From contig CAKTXU010000014.1 of NCBI GenBank assembly GCA_934630995.1, positions 1 to 12,860 on the forward strand: DNA of 12,860 nt. The letters are read 5' to 3'. The notes under the pieces were generated by a model that did not search any database, had not been told where the DNA came from, and saw only the letters and a list, made by a program, of their open reading frames with translations. Positions 6,978-12,022 of the stretch are shown one piece after another. The translations under genes were made by a program, and so were the position numbers. Source of the stretch: an uncultured Eubacteriales bacterium (GTDB lineage: Bacteria > Bacillota > Clostridia > Oscillospirales > Acutalibacteraceae). The number at the start of each line of letters is the position of its first letter. Position 1 is the stretch's first letter.

Positions 6978-7951
6978 TTTCACTGGGGATAATTGGTCTG
7001 GGCGGTATCGCCGCCGGACTGCATTTGCCGGAAATCCGCAGCCTGCCCGGGCTGTTCTCTGTGGCGGGGGCCGCTGATCCATCCCCCGCAGCGGCGGCAA
7101 GGGCAGCAGAGCTGGAACTCCCCAGTCTCACCGCCGATTACCGTGAGCTGCTGGCCGATCCGTCCATCGACGCTGTAGTCATCACCTCTCCCCACGATTG
7201 TCACGTCACCCACTGTGTGGATGCTCTGCGGGCGGGAAAGCATGTGCTGGTGGAAAAACCCATCGCCCGCACCCTGGAGGAGGCGCAGACTATCCTCCAG
7301 GCGGCCAAGGCCGCAGATCGCCTCCTTATGGTTGGCTTTAACGAGCGGTATACCCCGATTCACAGCCGGATAAAGCGGCTTCTGGAGGAGGGCGGCCTGG
7401 GCGGCAAGATTCTCACTGCACGCATCGATCATTTTCAGAATTTCAATCCCACGCCGGGATCCTGGTGGCGGAGCCGGGAGAGCGTCGGGGGCGGCTGTGT
7501 CATCGGCAGCGGTATTCATCGTCTCGATCTCCTCCGCTGGTATCTGGGCGAACCGACGGAAGTATACGCCCAGGCTGTCTATGTGCCCTCACGGCTGGAA
7601 GCAGAGGCCTGCGTCAATGCTGTAATCCGATTTCAGAGCGGCGCCACCGCGGATTTCGTCTGCAATTGGGCGGTTGACCGCTATCCTTATTATGAAAGCC
7701 TCAGCCTCTGCGGCAGTGACGGCATAGTCGTCACCGACGGCAGCCGGCTTCAAGGCTGCCACAAGGACATCGGCTGCGGCGCGCTGCACGATATACCCGC
7801 TGAAGAACCGGAGGGCATGTACCGGCATTTTGCCCGGTGCATCGCCACCGGCGAGTCTCCCCTGACCTCCGGAGAGGAAGGATATAAAAGCCTCCGCCTG
7901 GCCCTGGCCGTCACCGAATCGGCGGATAAGGGCCTCCCCGTCCGATTATAA
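6974..7951 (+). CDS. Gfo/Idh/MocA-family NAD(P)-dependent oxidoreductase
   Basis: Oxidoreductase of 325 residues, within the usual range for the family. The N-terminal Rossmann fold shows GIIGLGGIAAG (5-15) and ADP at 34-36 after the second strand. VEKPIART (about 93-100) carries the conserved EKP lysine that contacts the nicotinamide and substrate. The C-terminal domain includes GGGCVIGSGIHRLDLLRWYLGEP, where His182 and Asp185 fit the family's catalytic positions. Members oxidise hydroxyl groups of sugars, inositols and related polyols. The actual substrate here is unknown. GAGGAGG lies before the ATG, which overlaps the cupin stop codon by 4 bases. A 12-bp terminator hairpin follows the stop by about 15 bases. 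With the cupin and the AraC-type regulator it forms a compact, probably inducible carbohydrate unit (inference). Confidence 0.93.
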   Translation: MISLGIIGLGGIAAGLHLPEIRSLPGLFSVAGAADPSPAAAARAAELELPSLTADYRELLADPSIDAVVITSPHDCHVTHCVDALRAGKHVLVEKPIARTLEEAQTILQAAKAADRLLMVGFNERYTPIHSRIKRLLEEGGLGGKILTARIDHFQNFNPTPGSWWRSRESVGGGCVIGSGIHRLDLLRWYLGEPTEVYAQAVYVPSRLEAEACVNAVIRFQSGATADFVCNWAVDRYPYYESLSLCGSDGIVVTDGSRLQGCHKDIGCGALHDIPAEEPEGMYRHFARCIATGESPLTSGEEGYKSLRLALAVTESADKGLPVRL

Positions 7952-7965
7952 AATTTTTACACAAC

Positions 7966-8001
7966 AAAGCCGGCGGGAGCTGTATGCCCCCGCCGGCTTT
8001 T
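7966..8001. terminator. Terminator between convergent oxidoreductase and lipoprotein genes
   Basis: A perfect 12-bp stem, AAAGCCGGCGGG (7966-7977) and CCCGCCGGCTTT (7989-8000), encloses an 11-base loop. A T-run follows on the plus strand. On the minus strand the tract is weaker (TTTGTTGTGT), but the A-rich left arm still allows use in both directions. Confidence 0.9.
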
Positions 8002-8008
8002 CGCGTCC

Positions 8009-8272
8009 TTATGCGTTGGGATTGCCCATTCCGCCGCCCAGTCCGTTGTTCGGCATATTTCTGCCGTCGGTTCCCGGCATGCTGTCGCCGGGAAGATCGG
8101 TCCGTCCGGTATTGTCGTTCGTTCCGTCCGTGACCTGGGAGGAAGCACCGCCCGTGGACGAGGAACCGCCCGAGGAAGTGGTATTGCTCGTGCCGCCGTC
8201 GCGATTGCCGCAGCCCGCCAGCACCAACATCATCGAGGCTGCCGCCAGCCCCAGAATCCATTTGCTTTTCAT
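8009..8272 (-). CDS. Small Ser/Gly/Thr-rich lipoprotein of unknown function
   Basis: Lipoprotein of 87 residues. The signal peptide MKSKWILGLAAASMMLVLAGC ends in the lipobox LAGC, with Cys21 as the expected lipidated residue. The mature part is about 66 residues rich in Gly, Ser, Thr, Asn and Asp, with no recognisable fold. It ends in a Gly/Met/Asn/Pro-rich tail (GLGGGMGNPNA). AAAGGAG lies about 9 bases upstream of the ATG. The gene starts 71 bases after the end of ypeB on the same strand, with no clear promoter or terminator between, so it is probably co-transcribed with ypeB. If so, it would be made in the forespore and could sit in the spore inner membrane; this is inference. I do not recognise the family. 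Confidence 0.82.
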   Translation of the reverse strand: MKSKWILGLAAASMMLVLAGCGNRDGGTSNTTSSGGSSSTGGASSQVTDGTNDNTGRTDLPGDSMPGTDGRNMPNNGLGGGMGNPNA

Positions 8273-8343
8273 TTTCTACCGCTCCTTTTCTGTCCCAATC
8301 CGATTTTGTGACGCAAAAGGGCGCCGGCCGTTTCCAGGGGTTG

Positions 8344-9690
8344 CTACATGGCCAGCACCCCCGTCTCATCTTTCAGAAGGATGAGGATTTGCTCCTCCAT
8401 CCCGGTTTCAATGTTGATATAAACCAGCACCTGCTCCTCATCGTCGCCGGTGCATTGAAATTCGTAGCAGGGTATCTCCCGCAGCCCCTCGGAGGGGATA
8501 ACGGTCAGCCGTCCCTCGCCCTGGGGAGTGAGCCGGGGGCTGAGCTTGGCCCGCGCCTCCTTCAAGCTGAGCTTGGCCGCCGGCAGGTCCCGGGCGGTGT
8601 GGTTCATAATATAACCCTTGGCATCGAACAGCACCATGTCCCCATTGTCCATGGCGATTCCCACCTTGATGAGGTCGGGATAATAGACCACTCCATCCGG
8701 CGCATAGGCAAAATTGATGGTCAGCACACCATTGTTGAGACTGTAATACCGGACTACAAAGCCGGTGTAATCCTTGAGAACAAGAAAGTCCTCACCCTTT
8801 TTCACTGCCTGTTCCACCGTCAGAGAGGCCTCGCCGATGACCCGGGAATCGATATAGGAGGAGACATAGCCCCCCGCCTTGGTCACGCTGACCGCGACGG
8901 TTTCCCCCGCAAATTGAAAGCAGGGCAGATTCCCTCCCAGCTCTCCCGATCCTGTCAGATGGCCGACATCCCCGAAGCTCGTTGCCTTCCGAATGGCTTC
9001 GGCCTCCTCAATCAGCGCCTTATCCTTTAAAAGCTTGGGCTCCTGCTGCTGGATATGATCGGAAAAGGGGCCGTCGTAAATCAAGGTGGGATAATCCTCG
9101 AACCCCTGCTCCAGCTCCAAAAAGCCGCTGTTGATATCCGGCGGGGCGCCCGTCTCCCCCTCCTGCCGCATCACCTGAGCCACCTCGCCCAGCCGCAGCT
9201 CACCAGCCTCCAGACTGCTCTGCATCGCCGCCAACTGCCCGGTGAGGGTCCTGGCGTAGCCGGACAGCTGGGCCAGGGCGGCCGTCTCCTCCTCGGTGAG
9301 GGTTTCCCCTTGAGCCACACGCCCGGACAGAGAGACACAGAAATTACCCACCTGGGACAAAAACCGATAGGTATTGCTCAGCTCCTGGGCGCTGACCGGC
9401 AGCTGCTCCAGGGCGTTCTTGGCATAGCCCGCGTCCCGCTGCAGCTTGGCGGACAGGCCGGTGAGCTGCTTTTCCGTGGCCGCATATTTGCCCTTTTCCA
9501 GGGTGATGTCCAGGTTGCCGATATACTCCGTCAGCTCGCCCAGGGCTCGCTGATAGCCGTATTCGATAACGGTCCGGTTCCGGTTGGCCAGCGTATAGCC
9601 GCTGATCGCCGCCACCGCCAGCGCGATAATCAGCGCCAGCGTATAGCTTGCCAGCCGCACCACTGCGCGCCTGCCCATTCGCTTTTGCAT
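8344..9690 (-). CDS. ypeB: Spore germination protein YpeB
   Basis: Germination protein of 448 residues from ATG 9690, close to the roughly 450-residue Bacillus YpeB. In Bacillus, YpeB is needed for the cortex-lytic enzyme SleB to be localised and stable in spores. The start region is basic (MQKRMGRR), followed by a membrane segment at about 9-33. A helical domain covers about 40-200, with NTYRFLSQVGNF (about 106-117) and the family-typical YDGPFSDHI (about 205-213). PepSY-like repeats follow at about 225-440 (for example GYVSSYIDSRVIGE, SLTVEQAVKKGEDFL and SLKEARAKLSP). Translation could begin at 9702 or 9690; AAAGGA has proper spacing (11 bases) only to 9690. An upstream in-frame ATG at 9783 is excluded because it precedes the sigma-G-like promoter at 9733-9761. 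SleB, usually encoded next to it, is absent from this window. Confidence 0.93.
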   Translation of the reverse strand: MQKRMGRRAVVRLASYTLALIIALAVAAISGYTLANRNRTVIEYGYQRALGELTEYIGNLDITLEKGKYAATEKQLTGLSAKLQRDAGYAKNALEQLPVSAQELSNTYRFLSQVGNFCVSLSGRVAQGETLTEEETAALAQLSGYARTLTGQLAAMQSSLEAGELRLGEVAQVMRQEGETGAPPDINSGFLELEQGFEDYPTLIYDGPFSDHIQQQEPKLLKDKALIEEAEAIRKATSFGDVGHLTGSGELGGNLPCFQFAGETVAVSVTKAGGYVSSYIDSRVIGEASLTVEQAVKKGEDFLVLKDYTGFVVRYYSLNNGVLTINFAYAPDGVVYYPDLIKVGIAMDNGDMVLFDAKGYIMNHTARDLPAAKLSLKEARAKLSPRLTPQGEGRLTVIPSEGLREIPCYEFQCTGDDEEQVLVYINIETGMEEQILILLKDETGVLAM

Positions 9691-9732
9691 GTCCTGTCTC
9701 ATCCTTTCGCCGTTTTTGCCTCTTACGCTGGA

Positions 9733-9761
9733 TAGTATGGCGGCGTGTTCCCGAAATATAC
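9733..9761 (-). promoter_or_regulatory. Sigma-G-like forespore promoter of ypeB
   Basis: On the minus strand, GTATA (9757-9761) is followed by 17 bases and CATACTA (9733-9739). The Bacillus sigma-G consensus is about GHATR, 17-18 bases, CATnHTA, so both boxes match. Transcription would begin near 9726, giving a leader of about 35 bases to ATG 9690. Bacillus sleB-ypeB is sigma-G-dependent, so the position fits the gene's role. Confidence 0.72.
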
Positions 9762-9850
9762 CGTTTCGCCCGTCCCTTTCCAAAATTTCGACAAAAACGG
9801 CGCGCGCCGCTCATAAAACCCGCTATCGTTTCCGTCCGCCGCATAGAGGA

Positions 9851-9890
9851 AGTGGGTGACGCGTCATTTTCCAATGATGCGTCACCCACT
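9851..9890. repeat. Isolated near-perfect inverted repeat
   Basis: Two 17-base arms, AGTGGGTGACGCGTCAT (9851-9867) and ATGATGCGTCACCCACT (9874-9890), flank the 6-base spacer TTTCCA. The single non-identical pair (G9863 with T9878) is a G-U wobble in a plus-strand RNA and a C-A mismatch in a minus-strand RNA. Neither side has a T-run typical of a terminator. It lies between the 38-residue membrane protein gene and the ypeB promoter. It may stop upstream minus-strand transcription, bind a protein, or be a dispersed repeat copy. Confidence 0.8.
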
Positions 9891-9923
9891 GAGTGGTTAC
9901 TTTAATTTTCCGGTCAAAAATTT

Positions 9924-10040
9924 TTATTGCTCGAAATCCTCCACCATGGGACGGGTTTCCCGTCTGCGGCGAAGCAGGAGGCACCACAAGGCCCCGCAGG
10001 CCGCCATAGCCGCCATCAGCACCACCAGCCGTCTGGGCAT
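9924..10040 (-). CDS. 38-residue single-pass membrane protein
   Basis: Short reading frame encoding MPRRLVVLMAAMAACGALW followed by CLLLRRRRETRPMVEDFEQ. A hydrophobic segment (about residues 5-23) is followed by four arginines and an acidic tail. This is the pattern of a small membrane protein with a stop-transfer sequence. AAAGG lies 11 bases before the ATG, a little long. It starts 57 bases after the preceding minus-strand gene, which encodes a secreted tail-anchored protein, so co-transcription is likely. A competing frame from 10050 reads through the same DNA but gives a low-complexity Gly-rich product with no features. The function is unknown. Coding status rests on composition, ribosome site and context only. 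Confidence 0.5.
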   Translation of the reverse strand: MPRRLVVLMAAMAACGALWCLLLRRRRETRPMVEDFEQ

Positions 10041-10097
10041 CGTTCATCACGCCTTTCTAACGTCCTTGTTTTTGCGCGGGTACTTATGTATCGGCGG

Positions 10098-10535
10098 TCA
10101 AACCGCCTTGTAGAGGGCCGCGCCCAATCCCAGCAGAAGCAGCAGTCCCAGCGCCGCGATTCCGGCCATGGGATTGTCCGACGGACCTGCCTGGGCTGTG
10201 GGAAGCTCCTCTGCCTGCGCCATTCTGACAGGGGCGTTGTCGATGACCGCCACAGGCTGGGCGCCTTCCGGGTTGCCCGCCGTTTCGGCCGGCTCCGTTT
10301 CCGGAGCGCCGCAGCATCCTGCGCCGTCCGTCTCGTCGAAGGTTATCTCCACCGGCTCGGTATAGGTGAAAATACGGATTGGCCGTCCCTCGCTGTCGGT
10401 TGTCTCCGTCCAGTAGCCCGCCGCCTCGGCGGACACGGTGGTTGCCAGCGCGGCAAGCAGCAGCAGGGACATGGCCAACACCACGCATTTTTTGGCAATG
10501 CCTGCCATCCGTCCTGCCTTCTGAATTCTCGTCAT
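10098..10535 (-). CDS. Secreted protein with C-terminal sorting-signal-like tail
   Basis: Protein of 145 residues of unknown family. It has a basic start (MTRIQKAGRMAGIAKK) and a signal peptide core (about 17-35), with a likely cleavage after TTVSA. The next segment, GYWTETTDSEGRPIRIFTYTEPVEITFDE, looks like a short beta-rich region. A Cys-Cys pair lies at about 74-75, then a Pro/Glu/Ala-rich linker. The C-terminus has LPTAQAG, NPMAG (about 121-125), a 17-residue hydrophobic stretch and a lone lysine, which resembles a cell-wall sorting signal. ATG 10535 is chosen because AAGGGA is 10 bases upstream; a GTG at 10544 is too close to it. The gene is divergent from the cysteine desulfurase/sortase pair and is followed by a 38-residue membrane protein gene. 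Possible roles: wall-anchored protein or plain membrane protein. Confidence 0.75.
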   Translation of the reverse strand: MTRIQKAGRMAGIAKKCVVLAMSLLLLAALATTVSAEAAGYWTETTDSEGRPIRIFTYTEPVEITFDETDGAGCCGAPETEPAETAGNPEGAQPVAVIDNAPVRMAQAEELPTAQAGPSDNPMAGIAALGLLLLLGLGAALYKAV

Positions 10536-10706
10536 ATCGGTCACATCCCTTCTGCAGTCTCGGGAATCTGTCCCGGTCTACGAGTCTATTGTATGCTATC
10601 CGCGGCCTGAAAACCACCGCATTTCATTACAAAAAAATGACACTTTCGACACCTTTAAGGCAATACATTACAACACTGTTAACCTTTTCCACAAGAAAGG
10701 CGGAAT

Positions 10707-10725
10707 GTCACAAAAACGTCACAAA
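10707..10725 (+). promoter_or_regulatory. 11-bp-period direct repeat upstream of the desulfurase promoter
   Basis: GTCACAAA occurs at 10707-10714 and again at 10718-10725, an exact 8-base repeat one helical turn apart. It ends 7 bases before the -35 of the downstream promoter. The form GTCACA-N5-GTCACA is like the tandem half-sites bound by OmpR/PhoB-type regulators; the Bacillus PhoP box is TT(A/C/T)ACA-N5-TT(A/C/T)ACA. The identity of the binder is inference. Confidence 0.45.
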
Positions 10726-10732
10726 CAGGTGG

Positions 10733-10761
10733 TTGTATAAAAGGCAAATCTGTACTATAAT
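10733..10761 (+). promoter_or_regulatory. Sigma-A promoter of the cysteine desulfurase gene
   Basis: -35 TTGTAT (10733-10738), a 17-base spacer and a perfect -10 TATAAT (10756-10761). Transcription would begin near 10768, giving a leader of about 80 bases. The sortase gene probably shares this transcript. Confidence 0.82.
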
Positions 10762-10849
10762 TAAATGCTGGAATAGACTATCCGTTTTGACTGTGAAGGC
10801 TTGTATACGCGTACACGGCTATGCTACCATGCGATGAAAGGGCGACCCC

Positions 10850-11986
10850 ATGAACAGCCGAGCATATCTGGACAACAGCGCCACCACCGCCGTTTGCAGG
10901 GAGGCGGCGGACAAGGCCCTTTATATGATGACCGCCTGCTACGGCAATCCCTCCTCCCTGCACACCGCCGGCTTCGAAGCCGAGCGGGAGCTGGACGGAG
11001 CGCGGCGGGCGGTGGCTTCCCTGCTGGGCGTGTCCCCCGAAACAGTGCTTTTCACCTCGGGGGGGACAGAGGCCAATAATCTCGCCGTCCTCGGCGGCGC
11101 GGCGGCGCGGCGGCGGACAGGGAATCACGCGGTCACGACCGCCGTGGAGCATCCCTCCGTCTCCGCCGCCTTTGATGAGCTGGAAAAGCAGGGCTTTGAG
11201 ATCACCCGCCTGCTTCCCGGCCCCTCCGGTATCGTGACCGCCTCTCAGGTGGCCGGGGCCTGCCGAAAGGACACGGTGCTCGTCAGTATCATGCTGGTCA
11301 ACAATGAAACCGGAGCCCGCTTTCCCCTGGAGGAAATCGTCCCCGCCGTCCGCCGCCGGGCTCCCGGGGCCCTGATCCACTGCGACGCGGTGCAGGCGGC
11401 GGGCAAGCTCCCCTTGCGGGCGGCCCGCCTGGACGTGGATTTGCTCTCCGTCAGCGGTCACAAGCTTCACGCCCCCAAGGGGGTGGGCGCCCTGTATATA
11501 AAAAAGGGGATCCGCCTGCTGCCCCGCGCCCTGGGGGGCGGACAGGAACGGGGCCTGCGCTCCGGCACCGAGCCGATGCCCGCCATCGCCGCCTTCGGCG
11601 CTGCGGCCGCCGCCGTGCCCGATCTGGCGGCACAGGAAACCCATTTCCGCCGGCTGTGCGGACGGCTTCTGGACGGCCTGCGCGGCCGGGAGGAATTCGT
11701 CCTCCATCTGCCGGAGTCCCATGTCCCCTATATCGTCAATTTCTCCGTACCGGGTATCCGCAGCGAAACCCTGCTGCACTTTCTGGCCGAACGGGACGTA
11801 TATGTTTCCAGCGGCTCCGCTTGTTCCCGGGGAAACCGCAGCCCCGTCCTGACAGCCCTGGGCCTGTCCGGCCGGGAAATCGACTCCGCCCTGCGGGTCA
11901 GCTTCTGCCGGGACAACACCGAAGAGGATGTGGACCGTCTGCTGCGCGGGGTGGAGGAGGCTGCCGCCTCTTTGATCCGCCGCTGA
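10850..11986 (+). CDS. Cysteine desulfurase, NifS/IscS type (class V aminotransferase fold)
   Basis: PLP enzyme of 378 residues that should take sulfur from cysteine, forming alanine and an enzyme persulfide for Fe-S clusters, thiolated tRNA or other sulfur uses. The N-terminal YLDNSATT (6-13) and YGNPSSLH (31-38) are family signatures. TSGGTEANN (69-77) contacts PLP phosphate, and His101 stacks on the ring. Asp179 binds the pyridine nitrogen, and Lys205 in SVSGHKLHAPKG forms the Schiff base. Cys325 in SSGSACSRG is the sulfur-accepting cysteine on the mobile loop, typical of the IscS/NifS group. AAAGGG lies 7 bases before the ATG. No scaffold (IscU), ThiI or Rrf2-type regulator gene is adjacent. 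The next gene, 36 bases on, is a sortase, so the specific sulfur acceptor cannot be inferred from context. Confidence 0.95.
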   Translation: MNSRAYLDNSATTAVCREAADKALYMMTACYGNPSSLHTAGFEAERELDGARRAVASLLGVSPETVLFTSGGTEANNLAVLGGAAARRRTGNHAVTTAVEHPSVSAAFDELEKQGFEITRLLPGPSGIVTASQVAGACRKDTVLVSIMLVNNETGARFPLEEIVPAVRRRAPGALIHCDAVQAAGKLPLRAARLDVDLLSVSGHKLHAPKGVGALYIKKGIRLLPRALGGGQERGLRSGTEPMPAIAAFGAAAAAVPDLAAQETHFRRLCGRLLDGLRGREEFVLHLPESHVPYIVNFSVPGIRSETLLHFLAERDVYVSSGSACSRGNRSPVLTALGLSGREIDSALRVSFCRDNTEEDVDRLLRGVEEAAASLIRR

Positions 11987-12022
11987 CCGCCCGCTTCTCA
12001 CACTTCAAAGGAGGTAAACGCG

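Larger units (their letters stand above)
10536..10849. other. Divergent intergenic region with several regulatory signals
   Basis: This 314-base AT-rich stretch has no gene I can support. Toward the minus-strand gene it holds CATACAATA (10587-10595 on the minus strand), like the -10 of mother-cell sporulation sigma factors, without a matching -35. A small CGGGA/TCCCG hairpin (10561-10575) lies in the leader that this would give. Toward the plus-strand gene it holds the consensus promoter at 10733-10761 and the direct repeats at 10707-10725. CATTACAA occurs twice (10625-10632 and 10666-10673), each about 40 bases from the next repeat element. Confidence 0.7.

Noticed and set aside
8308..9735. 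Plus-strand frames (8308-9030 and 9055-9735) opposite ypeB
   Set aside because: ypeB is recognised with family motifs and a sporulation promoter on the other strand. The plus-strand frames lack ribosome sites and domains.
9789..9815. Minus-strand GC-rich palindrome followed by TTTTT upstream of ypeB as a terminator
   Set aside because: CGGCGCGCGCCG allows at most a 4-bp stem with a 4-base loop, too weak to call.
9823..10050. Alternative 75-codon minus-strand frame overlapping the 38-residue protein
   Set aside because: Its start is too close to the ribosome site. The product is a featureless Gly-rich stretch that runs through the intergenic hairpin.
10778..12001. Minus-strand open frame of 407 codons opposite the cysteine desulfurase
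   Set aside because: The opposite strand has all PLP and catalytic motifs. The antisense product is low-complexity, with no ribosome site or motif.
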